DNA of 64,000 nucleotides from JALHNI01 sp965229305 (GTDB taxonomy: Bacteria; Acidobacteriota; Terriglobia; Bryobacterales; Bryobacteraceae), in assembly GCA_965229305.1 (NCBI GenBank), contig CBDDIZ010000041.1:248001-312000 (forward strand), written 5' to 3'. This document shows, piece by piece, positions 24,715-34,655 of the stretch (position 1 is its first letter; each line of letters begins with the position of its first letter). A program made the position numbers and the translations under genes. The notes below the pieces were generated by a model. That model saw only the letters and a list, made by a program, of their open reading frames with translations. It was not told where the DNA came from and ran no database searches.

Positions 24715-27700
24715 CTACTTCGCCATGATCTCGACGGATTCGTCGCCGCAGATGCGCTTCACCTCGGACATGAACTCCCGGTCCGGACGCACCTTGGCGG
24801 AGACGTCCACCGTCACCGCAAAGTCTTTGGGCTTCTCCAGCCGCAGGCGGATCTGTGCCTGTCCGGGCTTGCGGCGGAACAGAGCTTGCAACTCGTCCGC
24901 CTTGGCCATGGCGCCGTTCGGGGCGCCGGCGCTCAGCCGAATGCGGATGGCGAGCAGGCTGGGCAGGTCCACGCGCGCGTCGTCGAGCGCAATCAATTCC
25001 TGAATTGACAGCTTGGGCGGCGCGCCTTCTTCGGGCATCACCTTGGCCTTCACCAGCACCGCGCGGTCTTCAACTAACTGCGGACCCAGCGCTTCGATCT
25101 TCGAATTGAAGACCATCGCTTCGAGCGTGCCGTCCAGGTCTTCGAACTGCATCAGCGCCCACAGCTTGCCCTCGCGCGTCCGCTTGCGCTGAATCGCCGT
25201 CAGCATGCCGCACAAGCGGACTTCGGTGCTCTTTTCGAGCCCATCCAACTGCTGCGTCGTATGCGAGCGCAGCTCAACGGACTTCTCCACGTAAGCGTCC
25301 AGCGGATGGCCGCTCACATAGAAGCCCAGCATTTCCTTTTCGCCCGCCAGCTTCTCTTTATCCGTCCAGTCCGGCACCTTGGGCAACGGCGGATCGCCCG
25401 TTTCCTCCTCGGCCATCAACATGCCGAACAGCCCGCTTTGCCCGCTGGCCTGATCGCGCCAATGCCGCTGACCCGCTTCGAGCGCGCCATCGAGCGCCGC
25501 GAACAACTGCGCGCGCGTTCCGGGCAAACCGTCGAGGGCCCCCGCTTTGATCATGCTTTCGAGCACGCGCTTGTTGAGCGCCGATAGGTCCACCGTCTCG
25601 CACATCCGATACAGGCTGTCGAAGTGCTGGCCTTCGTTGCGCGCTTTCACGATGGCTTCCACGGCGCCCGAGCCCACGTTCTTGATCGCACCCAGCCCGA
25701 AGCGAATGCTGTCGCCGTCCGGCGTGAAGTTCAACTCGGACTTGTTCACGTGCGGGGGCAGCACCTTGATGCCCATTTCCTTGCACTCGTTGATGTACTT
25801 CACCACCTTCGCCGTGTTGCCGGTTTCCGACGTCAGCAGCGCGCTCATGAAGTCGATCGGGAAGTTCGCCTTCAGATATGCCGTCACATAGGCGAGGAAC
25901 GCGTAGGCCGCTGAGTGCGACTTGTTGAAGCCGTAGCCGGCGAACTTCTCCATCTGGTCAAAGATGCGGTTGGCCTTTTTGGCCGGCACGCCGCGGGCTT
26001 CGGCGCCTTGTTGGAAGCGCAGCCGCTGCTTGGCCATCTCGGCGGCGTCCTTCTTACCCATGGCGCGCCGCAACAGGTCGGCGTCGCCCAGCGAGTAGCC
26101 GGCTACGACGTTGGCGATCTGCATCACCTGCTCCTGGTACACCATGAAGCCGAAGGTCTCTTCGAGCAGTTGCTTCATCTCGGGCAGGTCGTACTTCACC
26201 TCTTCGCGGCCATGCCGGCGCTCGATGAACTCGTCGATCTTGTCCATCGGGCCCGGACGATACATCGCGTTCAACGCGATCAGGTCTTCCAGGCGCTCCG
26301 GCTGATAGCGCCGCAAAATGTCGCGCATGCCGTCCGATTCGAACTGGAACACGCCGGAGGTGTAGCCCTTGGTGAAGATCTGGTACGTCTTCGCGTCGTT
26401 CAGGGGCAAGGTCTCGATATCGAGCTTCACCCCGCGGTACTTCTCGATCAGGGCGAGCGCATCGCTGATGATCGTCAGCGTTGTTAAGCCCAGGAAGTCC
26501 ATCTTGAGCAGGCCGAGCTTTTCGAGCCCGCTCATGTCGTACTGGGTAACAATTTCGTCCTTGTTCGTCTTGTAGAGCGGCACCAGGTACTTCAGCGGCT
26601 CCGGCGCGATCACTACGCCGGCCGCATGCACCGACGAATTTCGCGCGACGCCTTCCAGCTTGAGCGAGGTCTCCAGCACGTCGCGCACGCGCGCGTCCTG
26701 GTTGGCCATCTCTTCGAACTGCGGCTCAATCTTCATCGCGTCGGCCAGCTTGATACCGATCGGCTGCGAGGGCACCAGCTTGGTGATCTTGTCGACTTCG
26801 GCGAACGTCAGGTCGAGCACGCGGCCCACGTCTTTCACCGACGCCTTCGCGCCCAGCGTGCCGAAGGTGATGATCTGCGCCACCTGGTCGCGCCCGTATT
26901 TCTCGGTGACGTACTTGATGATTTCGCCGCGGCCGCGCGTGCAGAAGTCGACGTCGATGTCCGGCATCGAGATGCGTTCGGGATTCAGGAAGCGCTCGAA
27001 CAGCAGGCCGTACTGCAGCGGGTCGATGTCGGTGATGTTCATCGAGTAGCCCACCAGCGAGCCGGCGGCCGAACCACGGCCCGGACCCACGGGGATGCCG
27101 CGCTCCCGGCTCGCGCGAATGAAGTCCCACACGATCAGGAAGTAGCCCGAGAACTTCATCTGCTTGATCAGCTTGATCTCGTGCGCCAAGCGCTCTTCGT
27201 ACTTCTCGAGCGGCTCCCGCAGCATGCCCTCGCGCGCGAGCGCCGCCAGCCGCACTTTGCGCCGTTCAAAACCGTCGCGCGCCACGTACTCGAAATACGA
27301 GTCGATGGTGTGCTCCGTGGGCACGTCGAACTTCGGGAAGGGATTGTCCACCTTGCGCAGCTTCAACTGGCAGCGCTGCGCGATATCCCACGTCCGGTCG
27401 ATCGCGTCTTCATGATCGCCAAAGAGCGCCAGCATCTCGTCGCGCGACTTCAGGTAGAACTCTTCGGTATCGAACCGCATGCGGTTCGTGTCCTTCAGCA
27501 GCTTGCCGGTCTGAATACAGAGCAGAATTTCGTGCGCCCGCGAGTCGCTCTTGGTCAGATAGTGCGCGTCGTTGGTGACGATCAGCGGGATGTCCAGGTC
27601 TTTCGAAAGCTTGTTGATCTGCGGGATGACGATCTTGTCGTCGTCGAGCCCATGGTCCTGCAACTCGAGGAAGAAGTTGCCCTTGCCGAAGATGTCCTGA

Positions 27701-28185
27701 TATTCGCAGGCCATGCGCCGGGCTTCGTCATACTTGTCGGCGACCAGTGCCTGATTGATGTCGCTGGCCAGACAGGCCGACGTGCAGATCAGCCCCTTGG
27801 CGTGGCGCGCCAGCAGGTCCTTATCGATGCGGGGCTTGTAGTAGAAGCCGTCCAGGTAGCCGGAGGTCACCAACTGGATCAGGTTGCGATAGCCGTCTTC
27901 GTTCTCGCTCAACAGCAGCAGGTGGTTGTAGTCGTAGCCTTCGTTGCGCGATTGCTGCCCATGGGGCGTGACGTACATTTCGCACCCAATGATCGGATGC
28001 ACACCGAGCTGGTTAGCCTTGTTGTAGAACTCCACCGCGCCAAACAGGTTGCCGTGGTCGGTCATGGCCACCGCCGGCATCTTCTGCTCGGCCACCTGCT
28101 TCACCATCTTGCCGATTTCGCAGGCGCCGTCCAGCAGCGAATAGTCGGTATGGCAATGCAGATGTACGAAGGGCGGTGCGGACAT
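24715..28185 (-). CDS. dnaE: DNA polymerase III subunit alpha
   Basis: A 1156-residue replicative polymerase, close in length to E. coli DnaE. The N-terminal PHP domain has HLHCHTDYSLLDG and the block AVAMTDHGNLFG. The polymerase core shows GPGRGSAAGSLVGYS and the catalytic PDIDVDF motif near residue 408. The thumb/fingers region contains YQEQVMQIANVVAGYSLGDA and GYGFNKSHSAAYAFLAYVTAYLK. The C-terminal OB-fold starts near VRLCGMLTAIQRKR. No proofreading exonuclease is fused, so a separate DnaQ-type subunit is expected or the PHP domain may proofread. The ATG at 28185 has a purine-rich stretch upstream. Confidence 0.96.
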   Translation of the reverse strand: MSAPPFVHLHCHTDYSLLDGACEIGKMVKQVAEQKMPAVAMTDHGNLFGAVEFYNKANQLGVHPIIGCEMYVTPHGQQSRNEGYDYNHLLLLSENEDGYRNLIQLVTSGYLDGFYYKPRIDKDLLARHAKGLICTSACLASDINQALVADKYDEARRMACEYQDIFGKGNFFLELQDHGLDDDKIVIPQINKLSKDLDIPLIVTNDAHYLTKSDSRAHEILLCIQTGKLLKDTNRMRFDTEEFYLKSRDEMLALFGDHEDAIDRTWDIAQRCQLKLRKVDNPFPKFDVPTEHTIDSYFEYVARDGFERRKVRLAALAREGMLREPLEKYEERLAHEIKLIKQMKFSGYFLIVWDFIRASRERGIPVGPGRGSAAGSLVGYSMNITDIDPLQYGLLFERFLNPERISMPDIDVDFCTRGRGEIIKYVTEKYGRDQVAQIITFGTLGAKASVKDVGRVLDLTFAEVDKITKLVPSQPIGIKLADAMKIEPQFEEMANQDARVRDVLETSLKLEGVARNSSVHAAGVVIAPEPLKYLVPLYKTNKDEIVTQYDMSGLEKLGLLKMDFLGLTTLTIISDALALIEKYRGVKLDIETLPLNDAKTYQIFTKGYTSGVFQFESDGMRDILRRYQPERLEDLIALNAMYRPGPMDKIDEFIERRHGREEVKYDLPEMKQLLEETFGFMVYQEQVMQIANVVAGYSLGDADLLRRAMGKKDAAEMAKQRLRFQQGAEARGVPAKKANRIFDQMEKFAGYGFNKSHSAAYAFLAYVTAYLKANFPIDFMSALLTSETGNTAKVVKYINECKEMGIKVLPPHVNKSELNFTPDGDSIRFGLGAIKNVGSGAVEAIVKARNEGQHFDSLYRMCETVDLSALNKRVLESMIKAGALDGLPGTRAQLFAALDGALEAGQRHWRDQASGQSGLFGMLMAEEETGDPPLPKVPDWTDKEKLAGEKEMLGFYVSGHPLDAYVEKSVELRSHTTQQLDGLEKSTEVRLCGMLTAIQRKRTREGKLWALMQFEDLDGTLEAMVFNSKIEALGPQLVEDRAVLVKAKVMPEEGAPPKLSIQELIALDDARVDLPSLLAIRIRLSAGAPNGAMAKADELQALFRRKPGQAQIRLRLEKPKDFAVTVDVSAKVRPDREFMSEVKRICGDESVEIMAK

Positions 28186-28450
28186 GCTCTCTCTTTCAGA
28201 ACAAGGAGGGGGACGTGTACCTTCATTCTAACTTTCTTGACATCCGCTGAGCGGTACGGCAAACTAAATCTCACACGGCGAACAAAAAGCGAAATAGGTC
28301 TCTCTCCCTAACCTCGCTCGTTCACTTGGCCGGGCGGCGAGTCTCTCATCAACTCCTCGCCGCCCCGCCTACCAGACATCCCGTCCCGAAATACCCCGAT
28401 TCCGGGATGCCGCCCTCTCTTCCCCAAGACTTACCCTGGGCTTGCGCCCC
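28186..28450. other. Divergent dnaE / RND-operon spacer with hairpin
   Basis: This 265-bp spacer must hold promoters for dnaE (minus) and the efflux operon (plus). A TAGAAT hexamer on the minus strand (28225-28230) could be the dnaE -10. A TTGACA lies on the plus strand at 28237-28242 but has no good -10 at the right distance. A 10-bp inverted repeat, GGGCGGCGAG (28332-28341) and CTCGCCGCCC (28356-28365), would form a hairpin in the leader of the efflux operon. Confidence 0.4.
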
Positions 28451-29644
28451 ATGAAGCTCGCCGCCTGTCTTTCGCTGCTCCTCCTCGCCGGCTGCTCCCG
28501 CGCCCCGCTCACCACGTCGACCCCGGCGGCGCCCCCCACCGTGGCCGTGGCCCAAGTGGCCAAGGCGGATCTCGCTCGCCGGCTCACCGTCACCGCCGAA
28601 TTCGTACCCTTTGAAGAAGTCGACGTGATGGCCAAGGTCTCCGGCTACGTCCGCCAGATCTACGTCGATGCCGGCTCCCGCGTGGGCCAAGGTCAGTTGC
28701 TGGCCGAGCTCGAAGTGCCGGAAATGCGAGCCGATCTGGTGCGCTCCGAGGCGGAAATTCACCGCCGCACCGCTGAAGTGGAGCGCGCGCGCGACGACCT
28801 GAAGCGGGCCGAATCGGGCTATCAGTTCACCCACCTCACCTATGAGCGCATTGCCGGCGTGATCAAGTCGCGGCCCGGCCTAGTGGCGCAGCAGGAGATT
28901 GACGACGCCCGCGGCAAGGATCTCATCGCTGGCTCGCAAGTGGCCGTCGCTCGCTCGAACCTCGCCGCGGCCGAGCAACAGGTGCGGGTGGTGGAGGCCG
29001 ATCGCGACCGTCTCAAGACCATGTACGCCTACACGCGCGTCACCGCGCCGTTTGCCGGCGTGGTCACCAAGCGCTTCGCGAGCACTGGGTCGATGATCCA
29101 GGCCGGCACCGCTGCTAACGCGCAACCGCTGGTCCGCCTGTCGAATAACGGACGTCTGCGTCTGGTGCTGCCGGTGCCGGAGTCCGCCGTGCCGTTGATC
29201 AAGACCGGCCAAACCGTTGACGTACGGGTGCCCGCGCTTGACCGCACATTCCCCGGACGCATCGCGCGCGCGGCGGATAAAGTGCAAACCTCCACGCGCA
29301 CCATGGACACCGAAGTGGACATTGCCAATCCCCAGCTCACCCTCGTGCCGGGGATGTATGCCGAGGTCGATCTCGGCCTCGATCGCCGCCCCGGTGCCTT
29401 GGCCGTTCCTCCGGCGGCCAAAGGCACCGAAGGCGATCACGACATCGTCATGATCGTCAACGCCCAAAAGCAGATCGAAATTCGCCGCGTCACCGTCGGC
29501 CTGGAAACTCCCGACCTCATCGAGATCCGCTCCGGGCTCGAGCCCGGCGATCTGGTCGTGATCGGCAATCGCTCCGGCCTGCGAGACGGACAACGCGTAG
29601 ATCCCAAGACCGTCCAACTGAGCGCCGCGCCGGAGGGCAAATAG
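28451..29644 (+). CDS. RND efflux periplasmic adaptor lipoprotein
   Basis: A 397-residue membrane fusion protein. The signal ends in the lipobox LLAGC, so it is anchored to the inner membrane by lipid. The order is typical: barrel-sandwich half (VDVMAKVSGYVRQIYVDAGSRVGQGQLLAELE), a helical hairpin (AEIHRRTAEVERARDDLKRAESGY), second half (YAYTRVTAPFAGVVTKRFASTGSMI), beta-barrel and membrane-proximal domain. It links the RND pump to the TolC channel. The ATG at 28451 is chosen over a TTG three codons upstream. The next gene starts 3 bp after its stop. Confidence 0.9.
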   Translation: MKLAACLSLLLLAGCSRAPLTTSTPAAPPTVAVAQVAKADLARRLTVTAEFVPFEEVDVMAKVSGYVRQIYVDAGSRVGQGQLLAELEVPEMRADLVRSEAEIHRRTAEVERARDDLKRAESGYQFTHLTYERIAGVIKSRPGLVAQQEIDDARGKDLIAGSQVAVARSNLAAAEQQVRVVEADRDRLKTMYAYTRVTAPFAGVVTKRFASTGSMIQAGTAANAQPLVRLSNNGRLRLVLPVPESAVPLIKTGQTVDVRVPALDRTFPGRIARAADKVQTSTRTMDTEVDIANPQLTLVPGMYAEVDLGLDRRPGALAVPPAAKGTEGDHDIVMIVNAQKQIEIRRVTVGLETPDLIEIRSGLEPGDLVVIGNRSGLRDGQRVDPKTVQLSAAPEGK

Positions 29645-29647
29645 CGC

Positions 29648-32600
29648 GTGTCCCGGTTTGCGATCCGCACCCCTTACCTGATCATCGTGATCAGCCTCAT
29701 CATCGCCATCATCGGCGGCGTGAGCGTGGTCCGCATGCCCGTGGACATGTTCCCGGCCATGAACATTCCGGTGGTGGTGGTGGCCACCTTCTACTCCGGC
29801 ATGCCGCCGGAGCAGATCGAAGTCGACATCACCAGCCGCTTCGAGCGCTTCTTTACGCTGGCCAGTAACATCGACCACATCGAGTCCCGCAGCCTGACGG
29901 GCGTCAGCGTCATCAAGGTGTACTTCCAGCCAGGCTCCAATGCGGATTCCGCCGTCACGGCGATCTCGAACCTGGCGATGGCCAATCTGCGCCGTCTGCC
30001 GCCCGGCACTTTGCCGCCGCTGGTGCTGAAGTTCGATGCCTCAAGCTTGCCCGTCTGTCTGGTGACCTTCAAAGGCGAAGGACTGAAAGAGACGGCCCTG
30101 CGCGACCTCGCGCAGTACACCGTTCGCAACCAGATAGCCAGCGTGCCTGGCGCCAGTGTGCCGCAGCCCTTTGGCGGCGCGCCCCGCCAAATCATGCTCT
30201 ATGCCGATCCCTTCAAGCTTGAGGCGCACCAGCTCAGCCTGATGGACATCGTCCGCGGGGTGAACGATGCGAACCTCATCCTGCCCGCCGGCGACGTGCA
30301 GATCGGCACGCTCGACTACAACATCTACACGAACAGCCAGCTGCCTTCGATCGGCGAGATCGACAACCTGCCGATTAAGACGGTGGGCCAGTCGCCCGTG
30401 CGCGTGCGCGACATCGGCACCACCAAGGACGCAGCCAGCATTCAAACCAATGTCGTGCGCGTCGATAGCCAACGCTCGGTCTATGTGCCGGTCCTCAAGC
30501 AAGGCGGCGACACCAACACGATTGCCGTGGTGGAAGGCGTGCGCGAGACACTCGGTAAGTTAGTCGACATTCCGAAAGAGCTCGAAAGCCGGGTGGTCTT
30601 CGACCAGTCGCAGTTCGTGAAGACGGCGATCGAAACGTTACTGCATGAAGGCGCCATCGGCCTGGTGCTGACGTCGATCATGATCCTCGTCTTTCTGGGA
30701 AGTTTGCGCGCCACCGTGGCCGTGCTGTTCTCGATTCCGCTCTCGGCCTTGGCCACGTTCTGCGCGCTGTATCTCTACGGCAGCTCCATCAACAGCATGG
30801 TGCTGGGCGGGTTGGCGCTCGCCTTCTCTCGCCTCATCGATAACTCCGTGGTGGTGCTGGAGAATATCTACCGCCACCTCGAGATGGGAGCGACGCCCGA
30901 GGCGGCGGCAGAGATCGGCGGACAGGAAGTCGCCTTACCGGTGCTTTGCTCCACGCTCACCACGATCGTGGTCTTTTTCCCGGTGACCTTCCTTTACGGC
31001 GTGAGTAAGTTCCTGTTTTCTGCTCTCGGTCTCGCGGTGGCGCTCGCGTTAATCGCTTCTTACGTCGTGGCGCTCACCGTTGTGCCGCTGTTCTGCGCTC
31101 GCTTCATCAAAGCCCATGCTTCCTCCGGAGCACGGCCATCGATGGGCGAGCGCTTCAGCAGCGGGTTCAATCGCCAGTTTGACCGTCTGCTGCACAGCTA
31201 CGACCACATGATCCGGGGTGTGCTCCGCCGTCCGTTCGTGTGGCTCGGTGCGGCTACGGTCATTTTTCTTGCCTCCTTAGCCATCGGGCCGCTCCTTGAC
31301 CTCGCGTTCTTCCCGCGCACCGATGCCGGCCAATTCGTCATCAACCTGAAAGCGCCCTCCGGCACCCGGATCGCCGTCACCGAGAATGAAGTGGCCAAAG
31401 TGGAGTCGATCATCCGCGAGGAGACCGGCGACGACTTACGCATGGTGGTGTCGAACATCGGCGCCACGCCGGACTTCTCGGCCATCTACACCACCAACGC
31501 CGCCATGCACACGGCGTTCATCCAGGTGAGCTTGAAGGATGAGCATCGCGTGGGCAGTTACGAGTACATGGCGCGCGTGAAGACCCGTCTGGCGAAGGAG
31601 TTACCGCAGCTCACGACTTACTTCCAGTCTGGCGGTTTAGTCGACGCCGTGCTGAACCTCGGCTTACCCGCGCCGATTGACGTGCAGGTTTCCGGCTCCA
31701 ATCTCGAGCGCAGCTTCCGCGTCGCCAACACGCTCGCCGAACGCATTCGCTCGTTCCCCGGCGTTTCGGATGTCTACGTGCCGCAGGATCTCGATTATCC
31801 CTCGCTGCAGTTGGACGTCGATCGCACTCGCGCTGCTGAACTCGGCCTCACCCAGAAAGAGATTGTGCAGAACGTGATCACCGCGCTCACCTCGAACGCA
31901 ATGATCGCGCCCACCTTCTGGATCGATCCCAAGAGCGGCAACGACTACTTACTTACCGTGCAATACCCCGAGCGCAAGATCCGCACGCTCCAGGATCTCT
32001 CCTCGATCAACCTGCGCGGCGGCGATCGGAAGGTCTCCACCCGTCTCGACGCCGTCAGCGCCATTCGCCGCATCAATACGCCCACGGAAGTCGATCACTA
32101 CCAACTCCGCCGCACCATCGACGTCTACGTGCGTCCCTTGGGCGAAGACCTGGGCCGCATCGCGAACTCGATCGATGCCCTGATTGCCGAAACGCCGATT
32201 CCGAACGGCGTTACCGTCACACTGCGAGGCATGGTGCAAGGCATGCGCGCTTCGTTCCGAAGCTTTGGCATTGGCCTGTCGTTGGCCGTCGTGCTGCTCT
32301 ATCTGATCCTGGTGGCCCAGTTTCGCTCCTTCATTGATCCGCTGATCATTCTGGTGGCCGTACCGCCCGGCATTACCGGCGTGTTATTGACGCTCTACTT
32401 CACGGGTACTTCCATGAACGTCATGTCGTTGATGGGCGTGGTGATGTTAGTCGGCATCGCCGTTTCGAACAGTATTCTGATTGTCGAGTTCACGCGCCAC
32501 TTACGCGAACATGGTGACTCGCTACTCAACGCCGTCTCGACAGCTTGTCGGGTTCGCTTACGCCCGGTGCTGATGACGTCGCTCGCCACCATCATCGGGC

Positions 32601-32758
32601 TGTTGCCCATGGCCCTCAAGCTTGGGGCGGGCAGCGAAAGCTACGCTCCGTTGGCGCGCGCCATCATCGGCGGTCTTACTCTGTCGGTTCTCTTCACGGT
32701 GATTCTCGTGCCTGCCGCTTACTACGCTTACTACCGCCGTCGCGAGGAAACGGCATGA
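29648..32758 (+). CDS. RND efflux pump permease
   Basis: A 1036-residue resistance-nodulation-division transporter with the usual twelve membrane helices and two large periplasmic loops. The first helix follows directly after the start (FAIRTPYLIIVISLIIAIIGG) and the loop has VDMFPAMNIPVVVV. In the fourth helix the proton-relay site reads SRLIDNSVVVLENIYRH, so the usual Asp-Asp pair is Asp-Asn, as in a subset of RND pumps. Later blocks include FFPRTDAGQFVINLKAPSGT and GIAVSNSILIVEF. It is driven by proton motive force and exports drugs, lipids or metabolites; the substrate is not predictable. GTG start; it overlaps the TolC-type gene by four bases. Confidence 0.92.
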   Translation: MSRFAIRTPYLIIVISLIIAIIGGVSVVRMPVDMFPAMNIPVVVVATFYSGMPPEQIEVDITSRFERFFTLASNIDHIESRSLTGVSVIKVYFQPGSNADSAVTAISNLAMANLRRLPPGTLPPLVLKFDASSLPVCLVTFKGEGLKETALRDLAQYTVRNQIASVPGASVPQPFGGAPRQIMLYADPFKLEAHQLSLMDIVRGVNDANLILPAGDVQIGTLDYNIYTNSQLPSIGEIDNLPIKTVGQSPVRVRDIGTTKDAASIQTNVVRVDSQRSVYVPVLKQGGDTNTIAVVEGVRETLGKLVDIPKELESRVVFDQSQFVKTAIETLLHEGAIGLVLTSIMILVFLGSLRATVAVLFSIPLSALATFCALYLYGSSINSMVLGGLALAFSRLIDNSVVVLENIYRHLEMGATPEAAAEIGGQEVALPVLCSTLTTIVVFFPVTFLYGVSKFLFSALGLAVALALIASYVVALTVVPLFCARFIKAHASSGARPSMGERFSSGFNRQFDRLLHSYDHMIRGVLRRPFVWLGAATVIFLASLAIGPLLDLAFFPRTDAGQFVINLKAPSGTRIAVTENEVAKVESIIREETGDDLRMVVSNIGATPDFSAIYTTNAAMHTAFIQVSLKDEHRVGSYEYMARVKTRLAKELPQLTTYFQSGGLVDAVLNLGLPAPIDVQVSGSNLERSFRVANTLAERIRSFPGVSDVYVPQDLDYPSLQLDVDRTRAAELGLTQKEIVQNVITALTSNAMIAPTFWIDPKSGNDYLLTVQYPERKIRTLQDLSSINLRGGDRKVSTRLDAVSAIRRINTPTEVDHYQLRRTIDVYVRPLGEDLGRIANSIDALIAETPIPNGVTVTLRGMVQGMRASFRSFGIGLSLAVVLLYLILVAQFRSFIDPLIILVAVPPGITGVLLTLYFTGTSMNVMSLMGVVMLVGIAVSNSILIVEFTRHLREHGDSLLNAVSTACRVRLRPVLMTSLATIIGLLPMALKLGAGSESYAPLARAIIGGLTLSVLFTVILVPAAYYAYYRRREETA

Positions 32759-34017
32759 AAAAAGTTCTCTACTTATTAGTCCTCGCCGCCGGTCTGCATG
32801 CCGAGCGGCTGACCCGCCAGCAAGCGGAAGAACTGGCGTTAAGGAACCATCCGCGCATCTCGGCCCAGCGCAATCGCGCGGAAGCGGCGGCGCAGGCGCC
32901 CAACATGGTGCGGGCGGAGATGCTGCCGCAAGCGTCCGCCAATCTCACTGGCGCCGGGGCTCTTGATCGCAGCCGCATCGCGGCCGGTGGACTGAACAAC
33001 CCGATCATCTACGACCGCGTCGCCTCCGGCGTCACCGGCAGCCAGATCCTCACTGACTTCGGGCGCAATCGCGAGCTGGTGCATAGCGCTGAGTCACGGG
33101 CGGCCGTTCAGCGCGAACTGACCGAAGCCACGCGCGCGGAGGTGATCCTGCAGGTGGATCGTGCCTTCTATGGCTTGTTGCGCGCGCAATCCGTCCTGCG
33201 GGTGGCGGAGCAAACCGTTCAGGCGCGCCAGTTAGTCGCCGATCAGATTGATGCGTTAGCCAAGAGCAGCTTGCGCTCCACGCTCGATGTCAGCTTCTCC
33301 AAGGTGAACCTGGCGGAGGCGGCGCTCACGCTCGAGCAACAACGGAACGAGGCCGAAGCTGCCCAAGCCAATCTTCAAGCCGCGCTGGGCACCGGGACGA
33401 ATGAACGTTACGAACTCGTCGACGAAGAGCCCATGGTCGATCTGGCCGCCGACCTCGATGCCATGCTCGACCGGGCGGTGCGGCAGCGGCCCGAACTCGC
33501 AGCGCTGCGCCAGGATGAGACCGCGGCCCGCCAATTTGCGCGCGCCGAAAGCAAGCTCTGGCTCCCCACCGTCAGTGCGCTGGCCTCCGTCGGCGTCACG
33601 CCGGCGCGAGTGGATGAACTGCGAGGCGGCTGGGCGGCGGCTGGCGTCAACGTCAACGTGCCGGTTTTCAACGGCCATCTCTTCAAGGCTCGCCGCACGC
33701 AGGCCGAACTCCTGACCCGCGCCGCGGCCGACCGCGTGAAGGACGCCGAGATCCAGGTGAAACGCGAAGTGCGCGTGGCCTATCTCAATGCGCGCAGCGC
33801 TCAGCAGCAACTCGGCCTTGCGGAGAAGCTACGCGAACAAAGCCGCCTGGCGCTTGATCTGGCGAAGGCTCGCTACGAGTTGGGCCTGAGTTCGATCGTC
33901 GAGCTGAGCCAGGCGGAGCTGGGCCTCACGCGCGCGGAGATTGCCGGCGCCAGCGCTCGTTACGACTATCTGGCGCGCCGGGCCGATCTCAGCTTCCAAC
34001 TCGGAGACAATCGCTAA
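32755..34017 (+). CDS. TolC-family outer-membrane efflux channel
   Basis: A 420-residue outer-membrane factor that completes the tripartite pump. A signal peptide (MKKVLYLLVLAAGLHA) precedes two repeats of the OEP fold with long helices: LTRQQAEELALRNHPRISAQ, then RNEAEAAQANLQAALGTG, and in the second half RQRPELAALRQDETAARQFA. The true start is the ATG at 32755 overlapping the permease stop (ATGA), although the frame is open further upstream. Its stop overlaps the stop of the convergent response regulator by four bases. Confidence 0.9.
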   Translation: MKKVLYLLVLAAGLHAERLTRQQAEELALRNHPRISAQRNRAEAAAQAPNMVRAEMLPQASANLTGAGALDRSRIAAGGLNNPIIYDRVASGVTGSQILTDFGRNRELVHSAESRAAVQRELTEATRAEVILQVDRAFYGLLRAQSVLRVAEQTVQARQLVADQIDALAKSSLRSTLDVSFSKVNLAEAALTLEQQRNEAEAAQANLQAALGTGTNERYELVDEEPMVDLAADLDAMLDRAVRQRPELAALRQDETAARQFARAESKLWLPTVSALASVGVTPARVDELRGGWAAAGVNVNVPVFNGHLFKARRTQAELLTRAAADRVKDAEIQVKREVRVAYLNARSAQQQLGLAEKLREQSRLALDLAKARYELGLSSIVELSQAELGLTRAEIAGASARYDYLARRADLSFQLGDNR

Positions 34018-34655
34018 GCGATCATGCCTTTGCGCACCGCATAGAGAATCAGTTCCGGCATGTTGTGGAGGTTCAGCTTCTCCATCAGGTTGCTGCGATG
34101 CGTCTCCACCGTATAGACGCTGAGATTCAAACGACCGGCAATATCCTTGTTCGACTTACCCTCGGCCAGTAACTGGAGCACTTCGCGTTCGCGCGCCGTC
34201 AGTAACTCATAGCTATCTTCCAGCCCGCGCTTGCGCATTTGCCGGACGTAATCATCCACCAGGACGCGGCTGATGGCGGGGCTGAAGAACGCCTTACCTT
34301 CGTTGACCGCCTTCACCGCCGCCAGTAGATCCTGCTCCGGCGAATCCTTCAGTAAGTAGCCGCGCGCGCCGGCGTTGAGCGCGCGCAGGACGTAACTTTC
34401 GTCCGAGTGCATGCTCAGCATCACCACCGCGCAGGACGACCCCGCCGTGATCTGCCGGGCTGCCTCAATGCCGTTCAGATTGGGCATCGCCACGTCGAGC
34501 ACCGCGACATCCGGCGAGAGTTCCTGCGCCAGACGGATCGCCTCGCGCCCGTCGGCTGCCTCGCCCACCACAGTGAGTCCGGGTTCTCGTTCCAGCACCA
34601 AACGCAGACCGCCGCGAATCACCAGATGATCATCGGCGAGCAGGATCCGAATCAA
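34014..34655 (-). CDS. NarL/LuxR-type response regulator
   Basis: A 213-residue regulator. The receiver has the acidic pair DD (8-9), phospho-acceptor Asp54 (VAVLDVAMPNLNG) and Lys in YLLKDSPEQD. The C-terminal LuxR-type helix-turn-helix (about 150-205) reads LTAREREVLQLLAEGKSNKD and VETHRSNLMEKL. Its start overlaps the kinase stop (ATGA), so they are a cognate pair. It converges on the RND operon; control of that pump is possible but not shown. Confidence 0.92.
   Translation of the reverse strand: MIRILLADDHLVIRGGLRLVLEREPGLTVVGEAADGREAIRLAQELSPDVAVLDVAMPNLNGIEAARQITAGSSCAVVMLSMHSDESYVLRALNAGARGYLLKDSPEQDLLAAVKAVNEGKAFFSPAISRVLVDDYVRQMRKRGLEDSYELLTAREREVLQLLAEGKSNKDIAGRLNLSVYTVETHRSNLMEKLNLHNMPELILYAVRKGMIA

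Noticed and set aside
26626..28311. Plus-strand open frame of 561 codons opposite dnaE
   Set aside because: Antisense shadow rich in His, Arg, Val and Asp; dnaE motifs occupy the other strand.
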